A DNA stretch of 64,000 nucleotides from Mucilaginibacter sp. (lineage in GTDB: Bacteria > Bacteroidota > Bacteroidia > Sphingobacteriales > Sphingobacteriaceae): contig JAQBOM010000004.1 in the NCBI GenBank assembly GCA_028288025.1, positions 1 through 64,000 on the forward strand, given 5' to 3'. Under the pieces are notes generated by a model. That model ran no database searches. It was not told the origin of the DNA and saw nothing but the letters and a program-made list of their open reading frames with translations. Positions 26,441 to 35,390 of the stretch are shown one piece after another (position 1 is the first letter of the stretch; each line of letters starts with the position of its first letter). A program made the position numbers and the translations under genes.

Positions 26441-28149
26441 TTGTCGGGTACAAAAATGTTTTCGATGGCGGGATCAAGTAATGTTAGAAACTCCCGCCAT
26501 TTTGGAAATTCCGCTAAAAAGCCGTCGGTTATTACGTTATCTTTTAGTTTGGGCTCAGCACTGCGGTCTACTATCGGAAAAAACAAACTGTACCCCGTCG
26601 GTGGAAATTGGATCGTAGCAAGGTCCCCTGATGATGCTTTGGGTAAGTAAACGTTGGCGCCACTTGAATTGGCCAGTACGATCGAGTTCTCCTCTAATAA
26701 AACAGATTCTAATAGCGCTTGCATCGGTGATGTCAAGATCGGTCTTAACAAAAGGTTCTTACCTCTGAATAGAGAACTTGCAGAACGGATGCTTCGTACC
26801 CAATTGATGATATCGACGTTCATGGTACTACCCTGGCTAAACTCAAAACATACTGATCGAATATACTTAAAAAAATATTTCAATTCTGGCTTCGGAAGGC
26901 TCATTTCTTGTACACATAGATCAACCAAGTTTTTTAAACAAGTTATTTGCTGATTTAATGCCGGCATATGATTTACTTCTTTACTGAGATCGACCGCAAA
27001 AACTTTGAAATATTCTGTAATATCAGGTTCGCTGCGGTCGAGCATCATTGCTTTGGCCTTTGAATAAGCGTTATCAAAAGTTTCTACACAGATTTTCGCC
27101 AACGAGGATGGTTCGATGCGGAAAACACCGTCTTTACCCGGTGTATTGATATAGGTCAGGATATCTTTAATATTATAGCCGGGGATATCGATGTCGCCCT
27201 GCGGCGCAACTAGGCAGTGTACGGAGTCTTTTAGCGCATACATGGTATGCAGATTCATCATCCAGCAATTATACATCAACAACACCCCTACTTTCCTATT
27301 GGGGCTCCAAGCTTTTAAGGCAGCATCGAGTTCTTGATTTTTTAAGATCTCCGGGACCAGCGGAGTCACCACCAGACTGCTGCTGACATTGTCCCCATTT
27401 CCGGCATCTTCCAGACCTTGGAAGGCCATATGCCCTGTCTGTTCATTATAATAAAAAGGTGTTTTGTTTGCTATGTGAAGATCCAACACGGCTATATTTT
27501 CCGGGCTTTTTGGAATTTCAGCGAGGTTGTTATCGATACGCAGGCTGATATAGCCCTGGTCGGCTGTGCCTTTTTTCGGCAAACCTCGTGGCTTCGCCTT
27601 ATTTAAAAAATAGGTTAAAAAAGGAAATTGGGGCAAATGCGCATAGAACTGCGTCCTGGCCTGAGTAATGGTCAGCGTTTGCGGTTCCTGCCTGAAAATA
27701 CCAAAAGACGAACCGTGGTCCCAGGTCATTAACATCACCTCTTCATCCGGCTGTAGATCTGTTTCTTTTAAAATATGTAAAATCCGGTCACTTTCCTGAA
27801 GGGGATGATCGCCCTGACCAGCCCCGCCTTCATAAGTACTGTGATCAATCTGTTCATAATGGGATATCTTATTCTGTCCGTCGTTACCTGAGTTTTGTAT
27901 CGTAAACAACCATGTTTTATCTTTGATGTGGTCGTCAGTTCTTTCAGGCAGGTACCTGACACTGTTCAATGCGACGAACATGCGTGACTGCCGGTTATCG
28001 ATCGGCGTGGTGATGATCTCGCCCAGTAAACTGTTCAGCGCGACCTTCATCGTTTCTATTTTTTCGGGCTTGTTAGTTGTGGTAAAATCTGCGTAAATTA
28101 AAAAAATTATTAGCCACTTTTTATTTTGAGTATCCGGAGTGCCTGCCAT
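26437..28149 (-). CDS. Clostripain-like cysteine protease (peptidase C11)
   Basis: 570 residues. The N-terminus, KKWLIIFLIYADFT, matches the first strand of C11 peptidases. The His motif is EVMLMTWDHGSSFG (His-145), and the Cys motif is VGVLLMYNCWMMNLHTMYALKD, giving Cys-295. These are the two catalytic residues of the clostripain family, clan CD. There is no signal peptide or prepeptide, so it should act inside the cell, unlike secreted clostripain. The C-terminal 200 residues are an extra domain without a recognised family. The start overlaps the divergent sensor kinase start by 24 bp, so the promoters must lie inside each other's 5' coding sequence. Specificity for Arg is typical of the family but cannot be read here. 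Confidence 0.75.
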   Translation of the reverse strand: MAGTPDTQNKKWLIIFLIYADFTTTNKPEKIETMKVALNSLLGEIITTPIDNRQSRMFVALNSVRYLPERTDDHIKDKTWLFTIQNSGNDGQNKISHYEQIDHSTYEGGAGQGDHPLQESDRILHILKETDLQPDEEVMLMTWDHGSSFGIFRQEPQTLTITQARTQFYAHLPQFPFLTYFLNKAKPRGLPKKGTADQGYISLRIDNNLAEIPKSPENIAVLDLHIANKTPFYYNEQTGHMAFQGLEDAGNGDNVSSSLVVTPLVPEILKNQELDAALKAWSPNRKVGVLLMYNCWMMNLHTMYALKDSVHCLVAPQGDIDIPGYNIKDILTYINTPGKDGVFRIEPSSLAKICVETFDNAYSKAKAMMLDRSEPDITEYFKVFAVDLSKEVNHMPALNQQITCLKNLVDLCVQEMSLPKPELKYFFKYIRSVCFEFSQGSTMNVDIINWVRSIRSASSLFRGKNLLLRPILTSPMQALLESVLLEENSIVLANSSGANVYLPKASSGDLATIQFPPTGYSLFFPIVDRSAEPKLKDNVITDGFLAEFPKWREFLTLLDPAIENIFVPDN

Positions 28150-31125
28150 ATTGTTGTTTTATTGATCGGTTTAAGTATGGACTGTTTAGGGCAGGCCAAA
28201 CTCAAATTGTCCCTGATGAAGTATGGGCAATCCGAAGGCCTTTCCAGTTACAATATACGGCAAGTTCTGAAAGACCGCAAGGGCTTTTTGTGGATTGCCT
28301 CCCAAGACGGGTTGGCCCGTTTTGACGGCCGGGCATTTGTCCATTACAGCAAACAGGCGCCCGTAAAATTCCAGTTATCAGGGGCAGACGTCCGGGCGCT
28401 GATCGAAGATACGCTGCGGCACTCCCTTTATGTTTTGCCGGACAGGAACGGGTTGGATATCGTCAATACAGGCAATGGGGAGGTCGTTAAGCATATCGCT
28501 GTTCCGCAATATGATTCGCAGGACTGGAATATTACGATGACGGCCTGCGGGGGGAATCTGTGGATTGGCTCATTTTGCGGGTTAAAAATATTCAACCTGG
28601 AAAAGCAACGTTTCCTCGCGTTGCCGAGAAACATGGCGTTGAAAAGAAGTGCTGCCGGGAAGTTTGAGGTGAACTGCCTGGCAAAAGACCGCTTTGGAAA
28701 TGTATGGGTGTGCTATACGGGTTACGGTATCGTGATATATGATGGTGCGACATTTAAGGAAATAACGGAAATACCTATCAAAACGATTGGAGACCACAAC
28801 AGAAGCGGCGATATCCGGATTAACGATTTCGCTTTCCTAAACGACTGGAAGATAGTCTTGGCGACAATGCAAGGGTTAAGAAGCATTGAATTCGACGACC
28901 ACTATCGAGTGCGTGTCAATGACCGGCCGGTTAAACAATTGATTGAGTTGAACGATACTGAAATTGATGCCATTAAGCTGATTGCCCCTGGACGACTGCT
29001 GATAGCCGGAGACAACAACCTTTACGGTTTTGATGAACTACTGGACCGATATACGGTTTATGACGAGAGCCTTGGTCAGTCCGAAAGCAGATGGATCAAT
29101 TATGTGCAGTCGATCTATCAGGATGGTAGCGAGATATGGCTAAGCTGCCAGCAGGGTGTCGCTATGATGAGCACAAATGCCAGCCCTTTTATCAAATATT
29201 ATTATGATGAAAAAACAGGTATCAAACTGGAACATTTGCGGTCAATCGCCGTTTTGCCGGACAAAGATATTTTATGCGGTTTAAGCAGCGGCCTGGTTTT
29301 GATCGGTCATGCCGACAACCGGTTCAAAGCGTTAGATAGTTTACATCTATACCACCATTTGTTGCCATTCGGCTCCGGTCAGGTGTTGTTATTCCGGGAA
29401 GATGGCATGTACTGTTTGAAAGCCCATCAGATCGTCCCGGTCGCCAGCATTTTTCCGGAGTTTGCCCTTTATCATACTTGCTCCGTCAACAGCCATATTT
29501 TGCTGGCCGATACGGCGGTGATGCTGGGTACTGAAAATGACCATGGGGTCTTGATCTGGAATTACAAACGTCATTACGTTAAAAAACTGGATATGTTTTC
29601 CAGGCCAGCACTGGCCTCAAATTCGGTCAATAATATCTACAGAGATAAACGGGGCGATTTCTGGGTGTTGTCCGATAAGCTGATCACGATCATCAGGCAT
29701 GATCTTGCATCCTGCCAGACGCTTCGCCCGGCCAACCTGGAACTTTTTTTTGATATGTGTGAAGCTGGGGGGGCGTACTGGGTCACTTCCTACGGGAATG
29801 GATTGGTGGAGATCGACCAGCAACTCAAGGTCAAGGGCCTGACCGGTATCAGGAAGGGTTTATGTAATGATGGGGTATATAACGTTTTTAATGTCGGGGA
29901 TACCAGTCTACTGGTGACCACCAATAACGGTCTGGCACATTACCGAATCAGGCAGCATACCTTTAAAAATTATTACGCAGAGAATGGGCTGCAATCCAAC
30001 AGTTTTGAAGAAGTGACCGCGGTCATTGACAGGGGAAAGATCTATGCCGGCGGGCTAAATGGGTTCACCATCATTGATCCAGGCAGGCTGAGTGTGCGCA
30101 TGACACCTCCCCTGTTCTATTTCAAAAACGTCGACGTTAAGTTAAATACTGGGCGCAGTTTGAGCCGTACCGATCTGAATATCCAAACATTGGAGGTCCC
30201 CAGTAATTGGCTGCAGACGACGGTCAGTTTCGCGGGGATCAATTTTGCAGCGCCGAAACGCGTCAGCTATAAGTATCGTATCCGCGAGATCGACTCCAAC
30301 TGGGTGGATAACGGTTACCGCGACCAGTTGAGTTTGATGGGGCTTCCGCCGGCCGCGTATCATCTGGAGGTTAAAGCTGCGAACGAGGACGACTACTGGA
30401 GTCGACCCAAGCTGCTCATCTTGCATATAGACCCGAAATGGTTTGAAACCATTTGGTTCAAGATCGGGGCTTTAATGCTGGCAGCAGCTATACTGAGCGC
30501 GTTCTACCAGTATAGGATCAAACAGATCCGAATACAGCAGGGTATCAGACGGGAGATAGCCAATGACCTGCATGATGATCTGGGCAGTAACCTAAATTCT
30601 ATTAAAATATTCACGCACCTGGCCATAGAGAAGAAAAGCAATACGGAATATTTGAAAGAAATTGAAAAGTTGATCACCGATACGGCGGCCGGTTTAAGGG
30701 ATATGCTGTGGGTATTGGAAGGGACGCGGGACACGGTCGGCGACCTAATCGAACGCATCCGAAAGTTCGCAGTGCCGCTTGCAGAGGCCCGTCAGATTAT
30801 ATTCCAATGTGAGCTTGATGCAGGGGTAGATGACCTTGCCTTATCAAAAATTGAAAAAAGGAATCTTTTGCTGATTGCCAAAGAGGCCATCAACAACTGT
30901 TTCAAATACGCTTCCTGCAAAAGCATACGTGTCTCTGTCAAATTGAGTTCAGGCCATAAAATATATGTAGACATTAGCGATGATGGGCTGGGATTTAATA
31001 CCCAAACCCAAAGCGGCGGTTATGGCTTGAAGAATATCAAATATAGGGCAGAACAAATCCATTACCAAATCAATGTGCGATCAACTCCAGGCAAAGGCAC
31101 GTCAATTATAGTTAACCGGAAATAA
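28126..31125 (+). CDS. Propeller-type two-component sensor kinase
   Basis: 999 residues. The start is a TTG at 28126, because the following SACHIVVLLIGLSMDCLGQA makes a signal peptide that the next ATG would destroy. Residues about 30-640 contain two-component regulator propeller repeats: ISSYNIRQVLKDRKGFLWIA-like units, NIYRDKRGDFWVLSD and KDRFGNVWVCYTGYG. A Y_Y_Y domain follows (YKYRIREIDSNWVDNG), then one membrane helix (about 785-803), then the kinase core with His-816 in ANDLHDDLGSNLNSI and the ATPase end DDGLGFNTQ and GGYGLKNIKYR. It should sense an external ligand and phosphorylate a LuxR-type regulator; the one at 25383 is the best candidate. Confidence 0.9.
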   Translation: MSIRSACHIVVLLIGLSMDCLGQAKLKLSLMKYGQSEGLSSYNIRQVLKDRKGFLWIASQDGLARFDGRAFVHYSKQAPVKFQLSGADVRALIEDTLRHSLYVLPDRNGLDIVNTGNGEVVKHIAVPQYDSQDWNITMTACGGNLWIGSFCGLKIFNLEKQRFLALPRNMALKRSAAGKFEVNCLAKDRFGNVWVCYTGYGIVIYDGATFKEITEIPIKTIGDHNRSGDIRINDFAFLNDWKIVLATMQGLRSIEFDDHYRVRVNDRPVKQLIELNDTEIDAIKLIAPGRLLIAGDNNLYGFDELLDRYTVYDESLGQSESRWINYVQSIYQDGSEIWLSCQQGVAMMSTNASPFIKYYYDEKTGIKLEHLRSIAVLPDKDILCGLSSGLVLIGHADNRFKALDSLHLYHHLLPFGSGQVLLFREDGMYCLKAHQIVPVASIFPEFALYHTCSVNSHILLADTAVMLGTENDHGVLIWNYKRHYVKKLDMFSRPALASNSVNNIYRDKRGDFWVLSDKLITIIRHDLASCQTLRPANLELFFDMCEAGGAYWVTSYGNGLVEIDQQLKVKGLTGIRKGLCNDGVYNVFNVGDTSLLVTTNNGLAHYRIRQHTFKNYYAENGLQSNSFEEVTAVIDRGKIYAGGLNGFTIIDPGRLSVRMTPPLFYFKNVDVKLNTGRSLSRTDLNIQTLEVPSNWLQTTVSFAGINFAAPKRVSYKYRIREIDSNWVDNGYRDQLSLMGLPPAAYHLEVKAANEDDYWSRPKLLILHIDPKWFETIWFKIGALMLAAAILSAFYQYRIKQIRIQQGIRREIANDLHDDLGSNLNSIKIFTHLAIEKKSNTEYLKEIEKLITDTAAGLRDMLWVLEGTRDTVGDLIERIRKFAVPLAEARQIIFQCELDAGVDDLALSKIEKRNLLLIAKEAINNCFKYASCKSIRVSVKLSSGHKIYVDISDDGLGFNTQTQSGGYGLKNIKYRAEQIHYQINVRSTPGKGTSIIVNRK

Positions 31126-31137
31126 ATCAGGCCGCAT

Positions 31138-31263
31138 TCACAATTTCGTTATGCTGAACGCCTTTTTATACCCGTCCAGAAAGAAAAATTCCGGTACACC
31201 TGTATGAAAGTCATACCCAAAAATCGGAGGGTTGATTATTTTGACAAGATGGCCGCCTGTCAT
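31138..31263 (-). pseudogene. Small coding remnant on the minus strand
   Basis: A 41-codon frame from an ATG at 31263 to a TGA at 31138. It has protein-like content (GGHLVKIINPPIFGYDFHTG, then VPEFFFLDGYKKAFSITKL). Sense-like codons continue upstream of the ATG in more than one frame, so this looks like the end of a frameshifted gene rather than a true small peptide. Family not recognised. Confidence 0.35.
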
Positions 31264-31346
31264 ATTTACCTGAACTTTATTTTGAGCTCACCAGGGTGAC
31301 CTTGGCCCAATTAAAGCTCCTAAATAGTTGAGATTACTACCTCCGT

Positions 31347-31481
31347 TTATTTCAACTGAATGAGAACGATAACCATACCTAACTTGGTGCGTAAAATACG
31401 TAATGCGATAGTGATATGTGTGGAGACATCGTTTTCCGAGGTTGCGATCTCCCTATGGGACAGGTGCTGTTTACGGCTCAT
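31347..31481 (-). pseudogene. ECF sigma factor C-terminal remnant (region 4)
   Basis: 44 codons read MSRKQHLSHREIATSENDVS, then THITIALRILRTKLG. This is the sigma region 4 HTH of Bacteroidota ECF factors. It aligns with MSRKENLSHREIAEKLRVSE and NNALRVLRTKLG of the intact sigma factor at 62734, with an internal deletion of about four codons. There is no region 2 upstream. It is a relic left between the sensor kinase and the tra operon. Confidence 0.6.
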
Positions 31482-31577
31482 TGCTTAATTTGGCCCATCC
31501 CAACTCATTCTTCACTATTACAGCGCATAATGCGCGGCCTTAACCAAAGCCGATTCAAAAAAATGAAAAAAGTCACA

Positions 31578-31600
31578 CTCCGAGTCGGATAGCATCGGAG
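31578..31600. promoter_or_regulatory. Inverted repeat before the tra operon (shared with the HTH gene)
   Basis: CTCCGA (31578-31583) and TCGGAG (31595-31600) flank an 11-base spacer GTCGGATAGCA. The element matches the one at 11638-11662 in 19 of 21 positions over TCCGA-x-TCGGATA-x-CATCGGA. It lies about 75 bp before the first tra gene, so a common regulator of the HTH gene and of transfer is suggested. A perfect palindrome GCGCATAATGCGC is 43 bp further upstream (31523-31535). Confidence 0.55.
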
Positions 31601-31674
31601 CGATTCGCCATTTCATCTCCGCAATTTTGTTTTGTCGCCGGCAGCAATGGGGCTGCCGCCAAAGCAAAGAGATC

Positions 31675-32232
31675 ATGCTTCACCAAATTTCCTGGCTAAC
31701 CTACTCGGTCAGCATCATTTTATTGGTCGCCTTTTATTATCTGTACGCAGGGCTGACTTTCTACCGGTTCGAGATTCAAGCTGTCATCTATAAGTTAGCG
31801 GGCAAGCAGCCTGCAACCTGGGCTTCCGGTCAAAACGATCTGCAATTCCCGGATCATGCCATTATGGGAAAGGCGCAGCCTGACGACGTGGAATTTGTCA
31901 GCCAGGAGGAACTCTCCTTTGGTCCTGCAGATCATGCTGAGGGGGCGTTGAACGAATCACCCACAATCCCCGGAACGGACAGCCGGCTGGCCAGTGATTT
32001 CTCTGACATGTCATCCGAAGTTAAGACGCTGATCCGCGTCATCAATGAATCCGGCGAAAGCAAGGAGAACTTCGACATGTTGTTCCGGCTGATCGTCCAG
32101 AAATACGCCGAACTGGCCGGTACCGCCTATGAGCAGCAGATCAATGACTTCCTGATTGCTGAGGGCAGTCCGCAATTTCCCTTTACCCTGACCATCGATG
32201 ATCTCCAGAACTATTGGTTAAACGAAAATTAA
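31675..32232 (+). CDS. Conjugal transfer operon protein, single-pass membrane (TraD-position)
   Basis: The ATG at 31675 (MLHQISWLTYSVSIILLVAF) is preferred over a TTG 16 codons upstream that lies in a GC hairpin (31639-31660). 185 residues. One membrane helix (about 8-28) is followed by a cytosolic, acidic region. The family was not firmly recognised. Its position as the first gene directly before the DUF4134 gene is the place held by small TraC/TraD-like proteins in Bacteroidetes elements. Its stop lies 11 bp before the next start, so it is the head of the tra operon. Confidence 0.6.
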   Translation: MLHQISWLTYSVSIILLVAFYYLYAGLTFYRFEIQAVIYKLAGKQPATWASGQNDLQFPDHAIMGKAQPDDVEFVSQEELSFGPADHAEGALNESPTIPGTDSRLASDFSDMSSEVKTLIRVINESGESKENFDMLFRLIVQKYAELAGTAYEQQINDFLIAEGSPQFPFTLTIDDLQNYWLNEN

Positions 32233-32243
32233 CAAGGACAGAT

Positions 32244-32588
32244 ATGAAAACAATTCATTTAACACAGACAAAAAACCACTTTAACGAAGCAATAAAAATA
32301 GCTACAGCTATTTTTTTACTAGTGGCGTTTGATCTTGAAGCTGCACACGCACAGGACGGTAATGCCGGCATCAACCAGGCGACCTCGCAGGTAAAAAGTT
32401 ATTTCGACACCGGGACCAACCTGATGTACGCGATCGGAGCTATCGTGGGCCTGGTCGGTGCGATCAAAGTATTTAAGAAATGGAACGATGGGGAGCATGA
32501 CACCGGCAAGGTAGCATCAAGCTGGTTCGGCAGCTGCATCTTCCTGGTTATTGTCGCAACGGTATTAAAATCATTTTTCGGGGTTTAA
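32244..32588 (+). CDS. traE: Conjugative transposon protein TraE (DUF4134)
   Basis: 114 residues from the ATG at 32244. There is a signal-like N-terminal helix ending in AHAQDG. Two further membrane helices follow: NLMYAIGAIVGLVGAIKVFK, and a second at IFLVIVATVLKSFF. The motif KWNDGEHDTGKVASSWFGSC is characteristic of DUF4134. It is the TrbC/VirB2-like pilin subunit position of the Bacteroidetes mating apparatus. It is followed 9 bp later by TraF. Confidence 0.85.
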   Translation: MKTIHLTQTKNHFNEAIKIATAIFLLVAFDLEAAHAQDGNAGINQATSQVKSYFDTGTNLMYAIGAIVGLVGAIKVFKKWNDGEHDTGKVASSWFGSCIFLVIVATVLKSFFGV

Positions 32589-32597
32589 AATTCAACG

Positions 32598-32912
32598 ATG
32601 GCTACTTATCAAATCAACAAAGGCATTAATAAGCCCATAGAATTTAAAGGACTCAAGGCACAATACATCGGCTACCTGGCTGGTGGCCTTGTCGGGCTGC
32701 TGATCTTGTTTGCCGTCATGTATATCACGGGACTGCCGGTATACGTCTGCATAGTTATGATATCCGCTTTGGGCGGCGGGCTTTTTTACCACGTTTTCCG
32801 GTTAAGCAATAAGTACGGCCAATACGGACTGATGAAACGGACGGCGAAACGTTACCTGCCCGGCTACCTCAAATTTAACTCACGCAAATTATTTACCCGA
32901 TTAACCCGCTAA
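32598..32912 (+). CDS. traF: Conjugative transposon protein TraF (DUF4133)
   Basis: 104 residues. It begins MATYQINKGINKPIEFKGLK, the typical DUF4133 start, followed by two adjacent membrane helices (about 28-48 and 50-68) and a basic tail (KYGQYGLMKRTAKRYLPGYL). It corresponds to VirB3/TrbD, a small inner-membrane partner of the TraG ATPase. It ends 2 bp before traG. Confidence 0.85.
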   Translation: MATYQINKGINKPIEFKGLKAQYIGYLAGGLVGLLILFAVMYITGLPVYVCIVMISALGGGLFYHVFRLSNKYGQYGLMKRTAKRYLPGYLKFNSRKLFTRLTR

Positions 32913-32914
32913 TT

Positions 32915-35368
32915 ATGCCAGCATTCACCCGCGCAGAGCAAGTTTTCCCGATTTATAAAGTCGAACATGGCTGTATGGTTTCCCTGTATGGCGATATCAC
33001 CATTGCCTACCGGGTTTCCCTGCCTGAAATATTTACGCTGTCGGATGAGGATTACGAAACCTATCACCAGTCCTTGATCAGGGCGGTCAGGGTTTTACCA
33101 AAGCATAGTATCGTTCATAAGCAGGATATTTTTATCCGAAACAGCTATACCGGTGCGCAGGACGTTCCAGCAAACTTCCTTACCACTGCTGCCGACCGTC
33201 ACTTTAAGGGCAGATCTTTCCTGGATCATACCTGTTACCTGATGCTGACCAAAAAAGCCGATGACCGCAAACAGGCGAACAGCGCGTTCTCGGGACTCAT
33301 GCGCAAAAGCATTACCCCAAAACAGACGATCAGTGAATGCATGCTCCCGGAGTTCCTGGAAAAGGCCGGACAATTTGAGCGCATCCTGTGCGACAGCGGA
33401 TTAATTCAGTTAAAAAGGCTTGGTAACGATGAACTGACCGGAACGGAAAAGAAGCCGGGTATCCTGGAGCAATATTGTTTTTTGCTGAAAGAAAATGAGG
33501 GGCCGATGCTGAAGGATGTCCACCTGAAGGACCGGATACAGATCGGCGATCAACATGCACAGCTTTTTTCGCTTGGTGATGCGCAGGATCTGCCATCGTT
33601 ATGCGGCAGCAGGATCACCTATGACAAATACAGCACGGACAAAACTAAATTCCCGGTGGGCTTCGCTGCCCAGCTAAATCTTCTGCTCGACTGTAACCAT
33701 ATTTATAACCAGTATTTCTTCATAGGGGACACCGGGAAAACACTGAAACAACTGGAGGCTAAAAAACTGCGCCTGCAATCCCTTTCCGCTTACAGCCGGG
33801 AGAACGCCATTGGCCGGGATGCGACCAATGATTTTCTCAACGAAACCATCAGCCAGCAGCGATTGCCGGTCAAGGCGCACTTTAATGTATTGGCCTGGAC
33901 AGACAACCGGGAGGGCTTACAGGATATCAAAAACCTGGTCGGTTCTGCCATGGCGCAGATCGGCGCCAGCAGCAAACAGGAGTCCGACGGCGCAGCGCAA
34001 ATCTGGTGGGCCGGTATCCCGGGAAACGCCGCAGACTTCCCGGTCAACGATACGTTTGATACCTTTCTGGAACAAGCGACCTGCTTTTTAAACCTTGAAA
34101 GTAATTACCGCAGCGATCCGCCGGTCGAAGGCATCCGTTTCTGTGACCGGCTAACCGGGAAGCCGGTCTTTGTCGATCTCTTTGATGCACCGCGAAACAA
34201 AGGCATTACTTCCAATATGGGCATGCTCGTTTGCGGAACCTCGGGCGGCGGAAAATCAATGACTGTCAACCATATTTTGCGGACCCTTTATGACCAGGGG
34301 GCGCACTGCGTGACCGTGGATATCGGCGGGAGCTACAAAGGGCTTTGCGAATTGGTCGGCGGCTATTATTTTACTTACGAGGAAAGGAATCCTATCCGGT
34401 TCAACCCTTTTTACCTGCCGGAAGGCCAGTCGCTGGACACGGAAAAGAAGGAGAGTCTGAAAGCTTTGCTGGTTACGCTTTGGAAACAGGAAAACGAAAG
34501 CTTTATGCGGAGTGAATATGTCGCCCTTTCCAACGCTTTGCAGGGCTATTATGAGCACCTCGAAAAGGATCAAAAGATATTCGCCTGCTTTGATTCCTTT
34601 TATCAATACCTGCAAAGCCATTATGTGCTTATCCTGAAAGAACAGCGGGTAAAGGTTAAAGATTTTGATATCGACAATTTTCTTTATGTGTTAAGGCCTT
34701 ATTACAAAGGCGGAGAATTTGACTACTTACTGAACGCGTCGGAAAACCTCAACCTGCTCGATCAGCGCTTCGTGGTAATTGAACTGGATGCGATCAAAGA
34801 CCATCCGATCCTGTTCCCGGTCGTGACCCTGATCATTATGGAAATGTTCCTGTCGAAAATGCGGAAGTTAAAGGGAATCAGAAAGGTACTGACCATCGAT
34901 GAAGCATGGAAAGCGATCGCCAATTCGGGGATGGCGGGGTTCATCCAATACGCCTTCAAGACGATGCGGAAATTCAACGGGGTACCCAATGTGGTCACCC
35001 AGGAGCTGGACGACCTGATCAGCTCCCCGATCATTAAAGATGCCATTATCAACAATGCTGACATCAAGATCCTGATGGACATGCGCAAATTCCTGCACAA
35101 GTTCGATAAGCTGCAGGATACCCTCGGTATGTCCGATAAAGGCAAGACCCAGACCCTTTCAGTGGACAAGGAAAAGCGGGAAATTTTGATCGATATCGGC
35201 GGGCAGGTCGTCAAGGTCTACAAAAACGAGCTATGCCCGGAAGAATACTACGCCTATACCACCGAAGGCAAAGAGCGGGTAAAAGTGCAGGAATATGCGG
35301 CTAAACATGGCAGCATCGAAAAAGGTATCGCGGCGTTGGTTCGGGAGCAAAAAGAAAAAATGATATAA
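32915..35368 (+). CDS. traG: Conjugative transposon ATPase TraG (VirB4-like)
   Basis: 817 residues, close to the family size. The Walker A motif GTSGGGKS is at residues 441-448. Walker B is in RKVLTIDEAWKAIANSG, and an arginine or sensor region follows (VTQELDDLISSPIIKDAI). The N-terminal part (FPIYKVEHGCMVSLYGDIT) is the TraG-N segment of the Bacteroidetes type. It powers assembly and substrate transfer through the type IV secretion channel, at the inner membrane. Confidence 0.92.
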   Translation: MPAFTRAEQVFPIYKVEHGCMVSLYGDITIAYRVSLPEIFTLSDEDYETYHQSLIRAVRVLPKHSIVHKQDIFIRNSYTGAQDVPANFLTTAADRHFKGRSFLDHTCYLMLTKKADDRKQANSAFSGLMRKSITPKQTISECMLPEFLEKAGQFERILCDSGLIQLKRLGNDELTGTEKKPGILEQYCFLLKENEGPMLKDVHLKDRIQIGDQHAQLFSLGDAQDLPSLCGSRITYDKYSTDKTKFPVGFAAQLNLLLDCNHIYNQYFFIGDTGKTLKQLEAKKLRLQSLSAYSRENAIGRDATNDFLNETISQQRLPVKAHFNVLAWTDNREGLQDIKNLVGSAMAQIGASSKQESDGAAQIWWAGIPGNAADFPVNDTFDTFLEQATCFLNLESNYRSDPPVEGIRFCDRLTGKPVFVDLFDAPRNKGITSNMGMLVCGTSGGGKSMTVNHILRTLYDQGAHCVTVDIGGSYKGLCELVGGYYFTYEERNPIRFNPFYLPEGQSLDTEKKESLKALLVTLWKQENESFMRSEYVALSNALQGYYEHLEKDQKIFACFDSFYQYLQSHYVLILKEQRVKVKDFDIDNFLYVLRPYYKGGEFDYLLNASENLNLLDQRFVVIELDAIKDHPILFPVVTLIIMEMFLSKMRKLKGIRKVLTIDEAWKAIANSGMAGFIQYAFKTMRKFNGVPNVVTQELDDLISSPIIKDAIINNADIKILMDMRKFLHKFDKLQDTLGMSDKGKTQTLSVDKEKREILIDIGGQVVKVYKNELCPEEYYAYTTEGKERVKVQEYAAKHGSIEKGIAALVREQKEKMI

Positions 35369-35390
35369 ATTAAAATAAAGAGAGGTTTTT

